From: Methylocystis sp. ATCC 49242
GTDB taxonomy: Bacteria; Pseudomonadota; Alphaproteobacteria; Rhizobiales; Beijerinckiaceae
Reading direction: 5' to 3'
Assembly (NCBI RefSeq): GCF_000188155.2
Contig: NZ_KE124774.1
Location: 1,432,356 to 1,496,355 of the forward strand
Length of the DNA: 64,000 nucleotides
Shown here: positions 29,610 to 40,776 of the stretch, one piece after another
Numbering within the stretch: position 1 is the first letter of the stretch
Layout of the letters: the number at the start of each line of letters is the position of its first letter
Made by a program: the position numbers and the translations under genes
Notes under the pieces: generated by a model
Database searches by the model: none
What the model was told of the DNA's origin: nothing
Seen by the model: only the letters and a program-made list of their open reading frames with translations

Positions 29610-31670
29610 CTATTCCGCCGCCTGCTTCAGCCGGCCTTGCGCGAGAGCCGAGCATTCCGCCATGACCGCCGAGGCGCGCGCGATCGGATTGGTGAGGTAG
29701 AAATCTTCGATGGCCGGGACGAAAGCGTCCTTCATCGCGACCGCCGGATGAATGGCGAGCTTGCCGATATCGGCCGCGTCGCCCGCCGCGATCTGATCGA
29801 TGCGCGCGAAATGCGGATGGACCTCGACGAGCTTTTTGCGCAAAGCCGCAAGCGAGTCGAAGGGCAGCGCCTGCCCGAGCGCGCCGGAAAGTGCGCGCAG
29901 GACGGCCCAGTCCTCGCGGGCCTCGCCTGGCGGGAAGACGACGCGTGAGGCAAGCTGCACGCGGCCTTCCGTGTTCACATAGATGCCCGACTTTTCCGTG
30001 TAGGCCGCGCCGGGCAAGATCACGTCGGCGCGATGCGCGCCGCGGTCGCCATGCGTGCCGATATAGACGACGAAGGCGCCCGGCTCGATCGCCAGTTCAT
30101 CGGCGCCCAGGTTGAAAATGAGGTCGAGAGCGCCCGCTTTGGCCATCGCCTGCGCGTCCATGCCGCCCGCCGCCGGCGTGAAGCCGAGATCAAGCGCGCC
30201 GACGCGCGACGCCGCCGTGTGGAGGACGCTGAAGCCGTTCCAGCCGTCGCCGACCCCGCCGAACTTCTGCGCGGCCTGCGCGGCGAGCGCGAGAATTGCG
30301 TCGCCATCCGGGCGTGCGAGCGCGCCCTGCCCCACGATCACGAGCAATCTGCCCGCCGGCTTGCCTTCCTGAATGAACCGCAGAAGCGAATCCGCGCCCG
30401 CGCCGAGATAGTCGTAGTCGTAAGTGAGATCGGCCTTTTCGCCGACCACCGAAATCTTGAAGTCGCCCCTGAGCCAGCGCTTGCGGATTCGCGCGTTGAG
30501 AACGGGCGACTCCTTTCGCGGGTTGGACCCGACGATCAGCAGCGCGTCGGCGTCGTCGATACCGGCGACGGTGGCGTTGAACAAATAGGACGCGCGCCCG
30601 AATTTCGGATCGAGCTTGGCGCCATCCTGACGGCAATCGATATTCGGCGTTCCCAGCTGCTGCATGAGCAGCCTGAGCGCGAAAATCTCCTCGACCGCCG
30701 CGAGGTCGCCGACGATCGCGCCCGTACGCGCGGGCGCCGTCGCCTTGCGCTTGGCGGCGATGGCCTCGAAGGCCTCCTGCCATGTCGCGGGACGCAGACG
30801 ACCATTCTCGCGCACATAGGGGCGATCCAGACGCTGGGTCTTGAGACCATCGACGATCTGACGCGTCTTGTCGGAAATCCACTCCTCATTCACCGCGTCG
30901 TTCACTCGCGGCAGGATGCGGATGACTTCGCGGCCGCGGGAGTCGACGCGGATGGCCGAACCCAGGGCGTCCATGACGTCGATGGTTTCGGTCTTCTGAT
31001 ATTCCCACGGACGCGCGCGGAAATTCTGCGGCTTGGGCAGCAGCGCGCCGACCGGGCAAAGGTCCGCGACATTGCCCTGGAGCTCCGAGGTCATCGCGCT
31101 TTCGAGATAGGTCGTGATTTCCATATCCTCGCCGCGGCCGATGGCGCCCATGTCGCCCGTGCCCGCGACTTCCGCAGTGAAGCGGACGCAGCGCGTGCAA
31201 TGAATGCAGCGCGTCATCTCGGTCTTGACCAGCGGGCCGATATATTTGTCTTCGACCGCGCGCTTGTTTTCGCTGTAGCGCGAGCTGTCGCCGCCGAATG
31301 CGAGCGCCTGATCCTGCAGGTCGCATTCGCCGCCCTGATCGCAGATGGGGCAATCGAGCGGATGGTTGACGAGCAGGAACTCCATAACGCCTTCGCGGGC
31401 CTTCTTCACCATCGGCGATTTGGTGAGAACTTCTGGCGGCGCGCCGTTCGGACCCGGACGCAAATCCTTCACCGACATTGCGCAGGAGGCCTGCGGCTTG
31501 GGCGGTCCGCCCTTCACCTCGACGAGGCACATGCGGCAATTGCCCGCGATCGACAGGCGCTCATGGTAGCAGAAGCGCGGCACCTCAGCGCCCGCCTCCT
31601 CGCACGCCTGCAGAAGCGTGAACTCTCCCGGCACGTCAACTTCGACGCCATCGACGAGAATCTTGGTCAC
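29610..31670 (-). CDS. nuoG: NADH-quinone oxidoreductase subunit G
   Basis: The large iron-sulfur subunit of the peripheral arm; 686 residues. The N-terminal [2Fe-2S] ligands are Cys34, Cys45, Cys48 and Cys63. A His/Cys3 site follows in [18 protein letters not shown] (cluster N5), then [10 protein letters not shown] (N4). The C-terminal two thirds is a molybdopterin-oxidoreductase-like domain without cofactor, here fairly short as in alphaproteobacterial and mitochondrial versions. Confidence 0.96.
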   Translation of the reverse strand: MTKILVDGVEVDVPGEFTLLQACEEAGAEVPRFCYHERLSIAGNCRMCLVEVKGGPPKPQASCAMSVKDLRPGPNGAPPEVLTKSPMVKKAREGVMEFLLVNHPLDCPICDQGGECDLQDQALAFGGDSSRYSENKRAVEDKYIGPLVKTEMTRCIHCTRCVRFTAEVAGTGDMGAIGRGEDMEITTYLESAMTSELQGNVADLCPVGALLPKPQNFRARPWEYQKTETIDVMDALGSAIRVDSRGREVIRILPRVNDAVNEEWISDKTRQIVDGLKTQRLDRPYVRENGRLRPATWQEAFEAIAAKRKATAPARTGAIVGDLAAVEEIFALRLLMQQLGTPNIDCRQDGAKLDPKFGRASYLFNATVAGIDDADALLIVGSNPRKESPVLNARIRKRWLRGDFKISVVGEKADLTYDYDYLGAGADSLLRFIQEGKPAGRLLVIVGQGALARPDGDAILALAAQAAQKFGGVGDGWNGFSVLHTAASRVGALDLGFTPAAGGMDAQAMAKAGALDLIFNLGADELAIEPGAFVVYIGTHGDRGAHRADVILPGAAYTEKSGIYVNTEGRVQLASRVVFPPGEAREDWAVLRALSGALGQALPFDSLAALRKKLVEVHPHFARIDQIAAGDAADIGKLAIHPAVAMKDAFVPAIEDFYLTNPIARASAVMAECSALAQGRLKQAAE

Positions 31671-31707
31671 TTCGCTCTCTCCGAAGTCTCGACGCGCTTG
31701 TTCATGA

Positions 31708-33012
31708 TCACTCCGCCGCCTCGCGCACCGGCTCCGGGTGCGGGTTGGCCGTATATTGATCGATTCGCTGTTCGATCACGTCGCGGAAATGGGTGATGAG
31801 GCCCTGAATCGGCCACGCCGCCGCGTCGCCGAGCGCGCAGATGGTGTGGCCCTCGATCTGCTTCGACACGTCGAACAACATGTCGATTTCCTTCTTGTTC
31901 GCGCGGCCTTCGACCATGCGCTGCACGACGCGATACATCCAGCCGGTGCCTTCTCGGCAGGGCGTGCACTGGCCGCAGCTCTCGTGCTTGTAGAAATAGG
32001 CGAGGCGCGCGATGGCGCGGATGATGTCAGTGGACTTGTCCATGACGATCACCGCCGCCGTGCCGAGGCCCGAGCCGAGCTTTACAAGGCTGTCGAAATC
32101 CATCGGGCAGTCGATGATCTGATGCGCCGGAACGCAGCGCACCGACGAACCGCCGGGAATGACCGCGAGAAGATTGTCCCAGCCGCCGCGAACGCCGCCG
32201 CAATGGGTGTCGATCAGTTCGCGGAAGGAGATCGACATCGCCTCCTCGACGTTGCACGGCCGGTTGACATGGCCGGAGATCGAGAAAAGCTTGGTGCCGG
32301 TGTTGTTGGGCTTGCCGATGCCGGCGAACCAGTTCGGGCCGCGACGCAGGATCGTCGGAACCACGGCAATCGACTCGACGTTGTTGACGGTCGTCGGACA
32401 GCCATAAAGGCCGACATTCGCGGGGAACGGCGGCTTCAGGCGCGGCATGCCCTTCTTGCCTTCGAGGCTCTCGATCAGGGCCGTCTCTTCGCCGCAGATA
32501 TAGGCGCCGGCGCCGTGATGGACATACAGATCGAAGGGATAGCCGTGGACGTTGTTCTTGCCGATTAGATTGGCCGCATAGGCTTCATCGACGGCGCGCT
32601 GCAACGCCTCACGCTCGGCGATGAACTCGCCGCGAACGTAGATGTAACAGGCGTGCGCGCCCATGGCGAAGGAGGCGACCAGCGCGCCCTCGACCAGCGT
32701 ATGCGGGTCGTTGCGCATGATCTCGCGGTCCTTGCACGTGCCGGGCTCGGACTCGTCGGCGTTGATGACGAGATAATGCGGACGCCTGGGATCGACGTCC
32801 TTCGGCATGAAGGACCATTTGAGGCCTGTCGAGAAACCTGCGCCGCCGCGGCCGCGAAGGCCCGAGGCTTTCACTTCCTCGATGATCTTGTCGCGGCCCT
32901 TGGCGAGAAGCGCCTTCGTATTGTCCCACTGGCCGCGCTTGCGCGCACCGGCGAGCGAGCGATCCCCGAGGCCGTAAAGATTCGTGAAGATGCGATCTGA
33001 GTCGGAGAGCAT
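31708..33012 (-). CDS. nuoF: NADH-quinone oxidoreductase subunit F
   Basis: Carries the NADH site, FMN and cluster N3; 434 residues from the ATG at 33012 ([15 protein letters not shown]). The open frame extends to 33234 but the extra N-terminus is the wrong frame of nuoE. Seen: the NADH/FMN loops [14 protein letters not shown] and [19 protein letters not shown], and the cluster ligands in [11 protein letters not shown] near the C-terminus. Confidence 0.97.
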   Translation of the reverse strand: MLSDSDRIFTNLYGLGDRSLAGARKRGQWDNTKALLAKGRDKIIEEVKASGLRGRGGAGFSTGLKWSFMPKDVDPRRPHYLVINADESEPGTCKDREIMRNDPHTLVEGALVASFAMGAHACYIYVRGEFIAEREALQRAVDEAYAANLIGKNNVHGYPFDLYVHHGAGAYICGEETALIESLEGKKGMPRLKPPFPANVGLYGCPTTVNNVESIAVVPTILRRGPNWFAGIGKPNNTGTKLFSISGHVNRPCNVEEAMSISFRELIDTHCGGVRGGWDNLLAVIPGGSSVRCVPAHQIIDCPMDFDSLVKLGSGLGTAAVIVMDKSTDIIRAIARLAYFYKHESCGQCTPCREGTGWMYRVVQRMVEGRANKKEIDMLFDVSKQIEGHTICALGDAAAWPIQGLITHFRDVIEQRIDQYTANPHPEPVREAAE

Positions 33013-33032
33013 GATGGTTCCGTTCCCTCCGC

Positions 33033-33641
33033 TTACTTCTGGCCGTAGAGCGAGGTGAGGCTCGTGAGCCCGCCCTCGGGCTCCGATGAAACGCGGCCCT
33101 TCTGCGAGCCGGTCTTCACCGGACGGCCGGCGGCGAGATCGTCGAGAAGCTTCTCGAAATTCTCGGCGGTCAGGTCTTCGTAATAGTCGTCGTTGATCTG
33201 CACCATCGGCGCGTTGCAGCAGGCGCCGAGACATTCGACCTCGAGCCAGGAGAACATGCCGTCAGCCGTCACCTTGCGCTGCGGGCCGACGCGACGCTCC
33301 AGCACCTTGATGAGATCGTCGGAGCCGCACAGCATGCAGGGCGTCGTGCCGCAAAGCTGGATGTAATACTTCCCCACCGGTTCGAGATTGAACATGGTGT
33401 AGAAGGTCGCGACCTCGAGGACGCGGATCTTCGGCATGCCGAGCGTCTCTGCGACCTTCTCGATCGCCTTCTGCGGCAGCCAGTAATTGTTTTGCTTCTG
33501 CGCCTGCCACAGGGCTGGCACGACCGCGGAGGCCTGTCGGCCATCGGGATATTTGGCGATCTGCTTTTCGAGCCACGCCTTGTTTTCGGCTGTGAACTCG
33601 AAGCTCCCTGGCTGGTTCTCGGCGAGACGACGGACGGACAT
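33033..33641 (-). CDS. nuoE: NADH-quinone oxidoreductase subunit E
   Basis: Thioredoxin-like [2Fe-2S] subunit (cluster N1a); 202 residues from the ATG at 33641, which overlaps the nuoD stop by one base (TAATG). The four ligands are in [11 protein letters not shown] (first and second) and CLGACCNAP (third and fourth). The C-terminal 40 residues (about 160-202) are variable. The frame extends to 33719 but that part is nuoD in another frame. Confidence 0.96.
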   Translation of the reverse strand: MSVRRLAENQPGSFEFTAENKAWLEKQIAKYPDGRQASAVVPALWQAQKQNNYWLPQKAIEKVAETLGMPKIRVLEVATFYTMFNLEPVGKYYIQLCGTTPCMLCGSDDLIKVLERRVGPQRKVTADGMFSWLEVECLGACCNAPMVQINDDYYEDLTAENFEKLLDDLAAGRPVKTGSQKGRVSSEPEGGLTSLTSLYGQK

Positions 33642-34846
33642 TAGCGATCGACCTCCCCGAAGACGATATCGAGCGAACCAAGGATCGCCGAGACGTCGGC
33701 GAGCATGTGGCCCTTGCACAGGAAATCCATGGCCGACAGATGCACGAAGCCCGGCGCGCGGATCTTGCAGCGATATGGCTTGTCGCCGCCGTCGGATACG
33801 AGATAGACGCCGAATTCGCCCTTCGGCGCCTCGACCGCCGCATAGACTTCGCCGGCCGGGACGTGGAAGCCCTCGGTGAAGAGCTTGAAGTGATGGATGA
33901 GCGCTTCCATCGAGCGCTTCATCTCCTGACGCGACGGCTGCGTGATCTTGTGGTTCGGCGTCAGCACCGGGCCGCGGCCGTCAGCGCGCATCAGCTTTTC
34001 GACGCACTGCTTCATGATGTACGTCGACTGGCGCATCTCCTCCATGCGGATCACGGCGCGGTCGTAGCAGTCGCCATGTTTTCCGACGGGGATGTCGAAC
34101 TCCATTTCCTCGTAGCACTCATAGGGCTGCGCCTTTCGCAGATCCCAGGCCGCGCCGGAGCCGCGCACCATCACGCCGGAGAAACCCCATTTCCAGGCGT
34201 CCTCGAGCGAAATCACGCCGATGTCGACGTTTCGCTGCTTGAAGATCCGGTTCCCGATGAAGAGTTCATCGAGATCGTCGACGACTTTCAGGAACGGGTC
34301 GCAGAAGGCGCCGATGTCCTCGACAAGCTGGTCGGGCAGATCGCGCGCCACGCCGCCGGGACGGAAATAATTGGCGTGCATGCGGGCGCCGCAGGCGCGC
34401 TCGTAAAACACCATAAGCTTTTCGCGCTCTTCGTAACCCCACAGCGGCGGGGTGAGCGCGCCGACGTCCATCGCCTGCGAGGTGACATTCAGGAGATGCG
34501 ACAGCAGGCGGCCGATTTCGGCGTAGAGCACGCGGATGAGCTGACCGCGGCGCGGAACCTCCACATCGAGCAGGCGCTCGATCGCGAGACAGAAGGCGTG
34601 CTCCTGATTCATCGGCGCGCAATAGTCGAGCCGGTCGAAGTAAGGCACGTTCTGCAGATAGGTGCGCGACTCCATCAGCTTCTCGGTGCCGCGATGCAGG
34701 AAGCCGACATGCGGATCGACGCGCTCGACGACTTCGCCGTCGAGTTCGAGAATAAGGCGCAAAACGCCATGCGCCGCAGGATGCTGCGGACCGAAGTTGA
34801 TGTTGAAGTTGCGTTGACCCTGCGGGGCCGCGGGCTGTTCAGTCAT
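33641..34846 (-). CDS. nuoD: NADH-quinone oxidoreductase subunit D
   Basis: The 49-kDa-type subunit, part of the quinone site; 401 residues from the ATG at 34846. [18 protein letters not shown] contains the conserved His loop; the family ending ([15 protein letters not shown]) is complete. It is a separate gene from nuoC, as usual in alphaproteobacteria. The longer frame to 34909 adds 21 non-family residues and overlaps nuoC. Confidence 0.97.
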   Translation of the reverse strand: MTEQPAAPQGQRNFNINFGPQHPAAHGVLRLILELDGEVVERVDPHVGFLHRGTEKLMESRTYLQNVPYFDRLDYCAPMNQEHAFCLAIERLLDVEVPRRGQLIRVLYAEIGRLLSHLLNVTSQAMDVGALTPPLWGYEEREKLMVFYERACGARMHANYFRPGGVARDLPDQLVEDIGAFCDPFLKVVDDLDELFIGNRIFKQRNVDIGVISLEDAWKWGFSGVMVRGSGAAWDLRKAQPYECYEEMEFDIPVGKHGDCYDRAVIRMEEMRQSTYIMKQCVEKLMRADGRGPVLTPNHKITQPSRQEMKRSMEALIHHFKLFTEGFHVPAGEVYAAVEAPKGEFGVYLVSDGGDKPYRCKIRAPGFVHLSAMDFLCKGHMLADVSAILGSLDIVFGEVDR

Positions 34847-34857
34847 CGTTGAGGCGC

Positions 34858-35460
34858 TCACTTGCTCGCCTTCTCGTCGCCGGGAAGGTCGTATTGGACG
34901 GCCTCCCACGGCGAGAGGAAATCAAAGTTGCGATATTCCTGCGTCAGTCGCACAGGCTCATAGACCACGCGCTTCTGCTCGTCGTCGTAGCGCACCTCGA
35001 CGAAACCGGTCATCGGGAAATCCTTGCGCAGCGGATGCCCGTCGAAGCCATAGTCGGTCATGATGCGGCGCAGATCCGGATGGCCAGAGAAAATGACGCC
35101 GAAGAGATCATATGTCTCGCGCTCGTACCAGTCGGCTCCCGGAAAGAGCGGGACAAGCGAAGCCACCGGAGTCTCCTCCGAGGCCGGCGTCTTGATGCGG
35201 ATGCGGCGGTTGTGCTTCGGCGACTGAAGATGCGCGACGACCTCGAAGCGCTCCTCGCGCTCGGGATAATCCGCCGCCGTCACGTCGATCACGTTGACGA
35301 ACAGACATTCGGCGTCATCGCGCAGAAAGGTCGCGACATCGAGCCAGCGATCGCGCGCCACGGTGAGCGTGAGTTCGCCATAGGCGACGTTCACATTCGT
35401 CACCGCGCCGGGAAGAGCGTCGCTGATCCGCGCGCCCAGCGCCTCGAATTCCCCAACCAT
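34858..35460 (-). CDS. nuoC: NADH-quinone oxidoreductase subunit C
   Basis: The 30-kDa-type subunit of the peripheral arm; 200 residues from ATG 35460. The family signature [37 protein letters not shown] is complete. The frame continues upstream to 35760, but the additional part is the wrong frame of nuoB. It ends 11 bases before nuoD. Confidence 0.97.
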   Translation of the reverse strand: MVGEFEALGARISDALPGAVTNVNVAYGELTLTVARDRWLDVATFLRDDAECLFVNVIDVTAADYPEREERFEVVAHLQSPKHNRRIRIKTPASEETPVASLVPLFPGADWYERETYDLFGVIFSGHPDLRRIMTDYGFDGHPLRKDFPMTGFVEVRYDDEQKRVVYEPVRLTQEYRNFDFLSPWEAVQYDLPGDEKASK

Positions 35461-35542
35461 TGCCAGTCCCTTCGCAAGAAGCTTTTTGCTTCGCGTCAAT
35501 TTTCCCTCGCGTTTCCCGCCCGCGACGCGAGCGGAGAACGCG

Positions 35543-36127
35543 CTAGCGCTCGATCGTCCCCGTGCGCCGGATCTTCTTCTGCAACAGCAGCATGCCGTAG
35601 ACGAGCGCCTCGGCCGACGGCGGACAGCCCGGCACATAGACGTCGACCGGGATGATGCGGTCGCACCCGCGCACCACGGAATAGGAATAATGGTAGTAGC
35701 CGCCGCCATTGGCGCAGGAGCCCATGGAGATGACGTAGCGGGGCTCCGGCATCTGGTCATAGACCTTGCGCAGCGCCGGCGCCATCTTGTTGGTCAGCGT
35801 GCCGGCGATGATGATGCAGTCCGACTGGCGCGGCGAGGCGCGCGGCGCGAAGCCGAAGCGCTCGAGATCGTAACGGGGCATAGCCGCCTGAATCATCTCG
35901 ACCGCACAGCAGGCGAGGCCGAATGTCATCCACATGAGCGACCCGGTGCGCGCCCAGTTGATGACGTCGTCCGTCGCGGTGACGAAGAAGCCCTTGTCGG
36001 CCAGCTCTTCGTTGATCTGAAGAAAGAAAGGGTCGTCCGATCCCACCGGCTTGCCGGTGCGCGGATCGATGAGGCCCTTGGGCTGCGGGGCGACGAGCGC
36101 GCCGCCCTGATTGGTGATCAATCCCAT
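35543..36127 (-). CDS. nuoB: NADH-quinone oxidoreductase subunit B
   Basis: PSST-type subunit that holds cluster N2, the last electron carrier before quinone; 194 residues from the ATG at 36127. The ligands are the tandem cysteines in GLACCAVEM, then MGSCANGG and PGCPPSAE. The start overlaps the end of nuoA by ten bases. An upstream in-frame ATG (36148) lies further inside nuoA and is less likely. Confidence 0.97.
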   Translation of the reverse strand: MGLITNQGGALVAPQPKGLIDPRTGKPVGSDDPFFLQINEELADKGFFVTATDDVINWARTGSLMWMTFGLACCAVEMIQAAMPRYDLERFGFAPRASPRQSDCIIIAGTLTNKMAPALRKVYDQMPEPRYVISMGSCANGGGYYHYSYSVVRGCDRIIPVDVYVPGCPPSAEALVYGMLLLQKKIRRTGTIER

Positions 36128-36483
36128 TCCAGCGCTCCCTTGCGCCACTCGTAGACGAAGCCGACGGTCAGCACGCCGAGGAAAACCATCATCGACCAGA
36201 AGCCGAAGGCTCCAGCCTCCTTAAATGCGACGGCCCAGGGAAAGAGGAAGGCCACTTCCAGATCGAACACGATGAATAGCAGCGACACGAGATAGAATCG
36301 CACGTCGAATTTCATGCGCGAATCATTGAACGGATTGAAGCCGCACTCATAGGCCGAGAGCTTCTCGGGGTCCGGCGCCTTGAAGGCGAACAGGAAGGGC
36401 GCGACGAGCAGGGCGCCAGCGATGATCGCGGAGAGCGCGATGAAGATCACCAGCGGCAGATATTGTTCGAGCAGCATCGGCAT
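36118..36483 (-). CDS. nuoA: NADH-quinone oxidoreductase subunit A
   Basis: Small membrane subunit, 121 residues, three helices, first gene of the operon. [32 protein letters not shown] is the conserved loop. Starts at 36483 or 36477 are both possible and neither has a strong ribosome site; the longer open frame to 36600 is unsupported. The region 36484-36665 before it must hold the nuo promoter, but no convincing -35/-10 pair was found. Confidence 0.95.
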   Translation of the reverse strand: MPMLLEQYLPLVIFIALSAIIAGALLVAPFLFAFKAPDPEKLSAYECGFNPFNDSRMKFDVRFYLVSLLFIVFDLEVAFLFPWAVAFKEAGAFGFWSMMVFLGVLTVGFVYEWRKGALEWD

Positions 36484-36665
36484 GGGTCGTGTCCGGTCGA
36501 TTGCAGCGGGGCGAAGGCCGCATTCGCGGGAGCCATTTCCTTGGAAAGGCTCCAAGCCGCGCGTTCCGTAACAAAGCCCCTTGTGCAAAGCAAGAGACAA
36601 GCGCGCGATGTCCCGCCTTATGAGCGAAATCGTCGCAGTGGCGCTTAACAGGGCGCCGCGCCGCC

Positions 36666-37496
36666 CTATTTGTTGACGGTTTCGGAAAGGAAGGCCGCCG
36701 CGCGCATCTCCACTAAGCGCGCCTCGCGCCGGGCGAGCGCCTCGGCGTCGGCGCCCCAGGCGCGCATCTGGAAGTCCTCGTCCACATGGGCTGCGGCCCA
36801 GGCGTCGTCTACTTTCAACTCGCCCAACGCCGTGGCGATTCCCACCATCAGCGAGCCGGTCAGCGTCGTCATGACATGCAGGGAGGACAGCCGGAACGGC
36901 GCCGAGGGCCCCTCGCCGACATATCCCCGCACCGCGGCGGCGATCGCGGCCAGCGCCGCCTCGCTCTGGGCCGCGAACATCACCCCTTCCGCCAGCGACA
37001 GCCTCGCCCCGAGCCTGTCGCGCGCGAAGGCGAGGAGCGGGTCCCAGGCCGCCGATTGCGCGGCGACAAGGCTCTCGGGCTCGCCTGCGCGGTAGCAGAT
37101 CAGGTCGGAGCCTGCGTATTTGACGAGCTCCGACTCAACCTCGGCCATTTGCCGGGCGACGCCGTCGATTGTGGAATTAACGAGCTTCGTCAGAGGCATG
37201 GTGGCGGGGTTGATCGTCTCCCCCTGCTCCGCCCATTCGGCGGCCATGGCTTCGGCGAGCTCCCGCGGCGGGACGACGACGCGCCGCCTCGCCGGCGTGT
37301 TGACGGGGCGGCCGTCGAGAAGGACGCTGTAGCCGCCTTCGGCCTCCCCGACGGAGACCGTCTTGTAAAATCGCCTGGGGCCCGACGCGCCCGCCGAATC
37401 GCGTTGGGCGCTGACATAGGCGCGCTCGGCCGCCTCAACGAAGAACTGCGAAGCGAGGTCGCTCTCCTCGCGGGGCTTTTTTGGTTCGTCGCTCAT
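36666..37496 (-). CDS. ATP12-family F1-ATPase assembly chaperone
   Basis: In mitochondria and alphaproteobacteria ATP12 assists assembly of the alpha subunit into F1-ATPase. The 276 residues contain the typical [31 protein letters not shown] core at about 42-75 and [14 protein letters not shown] further on. The start is ATG 37496 (MSDEPKKP). It lies upstream of, and in the same direction as, the nuo operon, 182 bases before nuoA. Shared bioenergetic role fits but a common transcript is not shown. Confidence 0.93.
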   Translation of the reverse strand: MSDEPKKPREESDLASQFFVEAAERAYVSAQRDSAGASGPRRFYKTVSVGEAEGGYSVLLDGRPVNTPARRRVVVPPRELAEAMAAEWAEQGETINPATMPLTKLVNSTIDGVARQMAEVESELVKYAGSDLICYRAGEPESLVAAQSAAWDPLLAFARDRLGARLSLAEGVMFAAQSEAALAAIAAAVRGYVGEGPSAPFRLSSLHVMTTLTGSLMVGIATALGELKVDDAWAAAHVDEDFQMRAWGADAEALARREARLVEMRAAAFLSETVNK

Positions 37497-37617
37497 TTTT
37501 CCGCTTCTCGTCGATAACGACGGGACCGTCAAGGAATCCGCCGTTGAAGCCAAAAAACTGATTTTCCTCTATCTGCGCTTGCGGCACGGTGTTGCCCCCA
37601 TCTGCGGCGCTCCGGGC

Positions 37618-38409
37618 ATGAAAGTTCAAAATATGGATGAGAATCAGAAGCCGAAGCAGACGGACGACGCGAGAAGCCCGGCATGGACGACAGCGCATCC
37701 GCTTGATTTTTACGTTACCGAACCCGAAAGATTTCGTGAGCTTTACCGCGGTCGCTTCGCCGATCTGTTCTTCGCCAATGAAGATCGCGTCGCTCACAAG
37801 TGGCTGCATTATTTCGCCATTTACGACCAGTTGCTGCAACCCTTCGTGGGAACGGCGGTGAGAATGCTGGAAATCGGCGTGAACAAGGGCGGTTCGCTTG
37901 CCCTGTGGCGACGCTTTTTCGGCGAAAAAGCCGTCATATTCGGCGTCGACGTCAATCCAGAATGCGCGGCGCTCGACAGCGCCGACGCCGCCGTGAGAAT
38001 CGGCTCGCAGGACGACGCGACCTTTCTGGAGAAGGTCGTTGCGGAAATGGGCGGGATCGACGTCGTGCTCGACGACGGTTCGCATGTCGCGACCCATCAG
38101 CGCGCCAGCTACAACATATTGTTTCCATTGCTTAACGAGGGCGGGCTTTATCTTATCGAAGATATGTGCACGGCCTATTGGCCGCCATATCAGGGCGGGC
38201 TCGGAAGGCCCGGGACGGCCATCGAGTTCCTGAAGGAAAAAGTCGACGAGATGCACAGGCACTACCTGGCGCCCGGTCTTAATACGCCCGAACATATGAC
38301 GGACATCGAAAGCGTGCAGTTCTTCGACTCGATCGCGGCTGTCCGCAAGCGCCGGCAGCTTCCCCGCCATCATCTTATGGTCCCGCCGGCGGCGAAACAG
38401 GGCGCGTGA
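37618..38409 (+). CDS. Class I SAM-dependent methyltransferase, MycE-like
   Basis: A 263-residue protein with the motif LEIGVNKGGSLALWRRFF (SAM site), FGVDVNPEC, and DDGSHVATHQRASYNILFPLL followed by YLIEDMCTAYWPP. This resembles macrolide-sugar O-methyltransferases such as MycE and rhamnosyl O-methyltransferases, in which the Asp/His pair binds a metal near the sugar hydroxyl. A role in methylating a surface or secreted glycan is a reasonable inference. Three possible starts (TTG 37579, ATG 37618, ATG 37633); none has a strong ribosome site. Not linked to other glycan genes here. Confidence 0.78.
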   Translation: MKVQNMDENQKPKQTDDARSPAWTTAHPLDFYVTEPERFRELYRGRFADLFFANEDRVAHKWLHYFAIYDQLLQPFVGTAVRMLEIGVNKGGSLALWRRFFGEKAVIFGVDVNPECAALDSADAAVRIGSQDDATFLEKVVAEMGGIDVVLDDGSHVATHQRASYNILFPLLNEGGLYLIEDMCTAYWPPYQGGLGRPGTAIEFLKEKVDEMHRHYLAPGLNTPEHMTDIESVQFFDSIAAVRKRRQLPRHHLMVPPAAKQGA

Positions 38410-38412
38410 GGC

Positions 38413-39468
38413 TTACGCGTCCGGCGCGTCCTCGATCGGGTCGTATTGCTTCACGTCGAAGCCGAACAGCTCCCAGCTCTTTTGCATGTGAGGCGGCAGC
38501 GGCGCGGTGACGTCCAGCGTCCCGCCCCTGGGATGCGGCAGAACGAGTCGCCGGGCGAGAAGGTGAAGCTTGCGCTCCAACCCGTCGGGCATGGCCCTTA
38601 GGGGGTCGCGGCGGCGCACGTCATCCTCGGGCCGGCGCCCATATTTCGGGTCGCCGAAGATCGGATGGCCGATCGCCTCGGCGTGGGCGCGCAGCTGGTG
38701 GGTGCGGCCGGTGAGCGGCTTCATCGACAGCCAGGCGCAGCGCGGCGCGACCTTGTCGACGATTGCGTAATAGGTCAGCGAATGCTGGGCGTCGGCTTCG
38801 CCATGCTTGGCGACCCGCATTTTTTCGAGGTCGCGGCCTCCGCCCCGGGCCTTCTCCATCCCGGCGCCCTTGGCGAGATAGAGCGACACCCTGCCCTGTG
38901 CGGGCTTGGGCACGCCTTCGACGAGCGCCCAATATATCTTTTTTGCCTGCCGGGAGCGGAAGATTTCGCCGAGGTCGGCCGCCATGCGCCGGGTCTTGGC
39001 GACCAGCAGCACGCCTGATGTGTCGCGGTCGAGGCGATGGACCAGCACGGGGCGCGAATCGCCCCTGGCGAGCGACTCCAGCATGCCGTCGACATGGCGC
39101 TTTTGGCCCGAGCCGCCCTGCGTCGCCAGCCCCCAGGGTTTGTTGAGGACCAGCACGTCCTTGTCCTCGAAGAGCGTCATGGCCTTGAGCGCCTGCGCGT
39201 CCTCGGGCGAGGCGCGTTTCACCGCCGGCGCCTCGGGCGCCTCTATCCTGAGCGGCGGCACGCGAACCTTCTGGCCTTCTTCGAGCCGCGTCGAGGTCTC
39301 CACGCGCTTGCCGTCGACGCGGACCTCGCCTTTCCGGCAAATCTTCGCGAGATGGGACAGCGCGAGAGTCGGATATCGCCGCTTGAACCAGCGGTCGACG
39401 CGCATCCCCGCCTCGTCCTCCGTGACGGTCGTAGTGGAGACGCCGCTTTTGGCCTCGGGCGCGCTCAT
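38413..39468 (-). CDS. Large-subunit pseudouridine synthase, RluC/RluD type
   Basis: Modifies uridine in 23S rRNA. The 351 residues consist of an N-terminal S4 RNA-binding domain (about 20-75), then the RluA-family catalytic domain with HRLDRDTSGVLLVAK, whose aspartate is the nucleophile. A linker rich in Ala/Pro/Glu separates them. Followed by GRTHQLRAHAEAIGHPIFGDPKYG, the second signature. RluC versus RluD specificity cannot be assigned. Confidence 0.92.
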   Translation of the reverse strand: MSAPEAKSGVSTTTVTEDEAGMRVDRWFKRRYPTLALSHLAKICRKGEVRVDGKRVETSTRLEEGQKVRVPPLRIEAPEAPAVKRASPEDAQALKAMTLFEDKDVLVLNKPWGLATQGGSGQKRHVDGMLESLARGDSRPVLVHRLDRDTSGVLLVAKTRRMAADLGEIFRSRQAKKIYWALVEGVPKPAQGRVSLYLAKGAGMEKARGGGRDLEKMRVAKHGEADAQHSLTYYAIVDKVAPRCAWLSMKPLTGRTHQLRAHAEAIGHPIFGDPKYGRRPEDDVRRRDPLRAMPDGLERKLHLLARRLVLPHPRGGTLDVTAPLPPHMQKSWELFGFDVKQYDPIEDAPDA

Positions 39469-39658
39469 CGGCCGCCTCGCGGTTGCGGAAAGGGGAGAAG
39501 AAACGGCATTTCGGCCTTATGAACCAAAGCCCGCCCCTTTGTCGATGGCCCCCGTTACGGCTTCGATTGCGAGCGCTGCGGCGGCGGGGCATGTTGAGGC
39601 GCGCGCCCCGAAGCGCCGCCCGATCAAGCGTTCGTCATCCGGAGTAAAGTGAGGCCCT

Positions 39659-39865
39659 GTGCGAAAAGTTTTCGCAGCCCTTGCGGCTCTCGTCGCCGGA
39701 TATGCCTCCGGCGCCTTTGTCGGCGCTGTCCTGGTCGAAATCTTTTCCGGCAACCGGCATGACAAAAGCCTCGAGGCCGTCATGACCGCCGCTTTCGTGA
39801 CCGGCCCCCTGGGCGCCTTCACAGGGCTGCTCGCCGCGATCTTCTGGCGCGGGTCGAATTCCTGA
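39659..39865 (+). CDS. Small membrane protein, two helices, unknown
   Basis: A 68-residue protein with two hydrophobic segments (about 5-27 and 41-63), separated by the charged loop SGNRHDKS. The start is GTG 39659 with GAGG five bases upstream. The next gene (PPOX protein) starts 14 bases after its stop, so the two are likely one transcript. No family recognised. Confidence 0.6.
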   Translation: MRKVFAALAALVAGYASGAFVGAVLVEIFSGNRHDKSLEAVMTAAFVTGPLGAFTGLLAAIFWRGSNS

Positions 39866-39878
39866 ACAGGGAGTAAGC

Positions 39879-40535
39879 ATGTCAAACTACTACGGCCCCG
39901 CCCATCGCGAGCTTCAGGACGCCTTCGACTCGCGCCGCCTCGCCGATCTCATGGAGGGCGGGGTGATGCACGCCGAATTCGCCCCCCACGAAGTCGAGTT
40001 CCTGCAGTCGCGGGACATGTTTTTCCTCGCCAGCGTCGATACGGCGGGCCGGCCCACCGTCTCATACAAGGGCGGCGCGCCGGGCTTCGTGCGGGTGACC
40101 GGGCCGAAGTCGCTCGTCTTTCCGTGGTTCGACGGCAACGGCATGTTCTACTCCGCCGGCAACATCGCGGAAAACGGGAAGGTCGGGCTGCTGTTCATCG
40201 ACTTCGCGACGCCGAACCGCCTGCGCGTTCAGGGCGAGGCGAAAATCCTGCGGAGTCCGGACTCCGCATCGCAATATCCCGGCGCGCAGTTTCTGATCGA
40301 GGTGCAGGTCGAGTCGATCTGGGTCAATTGCCCGCGCTACATCCATCCGCATCGGAAACTTTCCGACTCCAAATACATCCCCGACGCGACCGGCGCTTCC
40401 CCGCTGCCCGGGTGGAAGCGGCTCGACATCGCGCAGGAGGCGCTCCGCCCGGAGGACCGGGCGCGGGTCGGAGAGGCTGGCGGGGTGGTCGACATGGACG
40501 CCTACGCCGGAATGGTGCAGCGAGGGGAAGGCTGA
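39879..40535 (+). CDS. Pyridoxamine 5'-phosphate oxidase-like flavin protein
   Basis: A 218-residue split-barrel FMN-binding protein of the PPOX-like superfamily. FFLASVDTAGRPTVSYKGGAPGFVRV (about 48-73) is the flavin-binding strand pair; GLLFIDFATPNRLRVQG follows. It is not PdxH, because the PdxH substrate motifs are missing. In this subfamily the partner substrate is usually unknown, often related to heme or F420-type chemistry in other bacteria. The ribosome site AGGGAG precedes ATG. Confidence 0.83.
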   Translation: MSNYYGPAHRELQDAFDSRRLADLMEGGVMHAEFAPHEVEFLQSRDMFFLASVDTAGRPTVSYKGGAPGFVRVTGPKSLVFPWFDGNGMFYSAGNIAENGKVGLLFIDFATPNRLRVQGEAKILRSPDSASQYPGAQFLIEVQVESIWVNCPRYIHPHRKLSDSKYIPDATGASPLPGWKRLDIAQEALRPEDRARVGEAGGVVDMDAYAGMVQRGEG

Positions 40536-40656
40536 AACGCGCCTCCTTCAGCGGAGCCGCGCTCGGGGCCGAGTTCCAGACTGAGCCTGATCGGACACGG
40601 CTGACGCATAGCCTTTGCCGCCGCCGCTCCGGACTGAAATTCGATGCGTCCGAAGT

Positions 40657-40776
40657 CTAGTAGGGAGCGGTCGGCGTGCACTCAGGTGGTGCGCATCGTG
40701 GCTTGTAGGCATAGGGGATCATTGCGCCGACAAATAGCGCAACACCCAGAACAATGATTGCAATTTTATAGTTCAT
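40657..40776 (-). CDS. 39-residue single-helix membrane protein, unknown
   Basis: A very short ORF with one hydrophobic helix (about residues 5-22) followed by a Pro/Cys-rich tail with two cysteines (RCAPPECTPTAPY). The ATG at 40776 has AGGAC about seven bases upstream. Similar tiny proteins of this shape occur in alphaproteobacteria but I cannot name a family. Could be a false positive. Confidence 0.4.
   Translation of the reverse strand: MNYKIAIIVLGVALFVGAMIPYAYKPRCAPPECTPTAPY

Noticed and set aside
30033-31796. Long plus-strand frames opposite the nuo genes
   Set aside because: All overlap strongly conserved complex I genes on the minus strand and show no family features.
36484-36665. 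Search for a promoter of the nuo operon
   Set aside because: A TTGTCTC-like box exists but no -10 element at suitable spacing, so no promoter was called.
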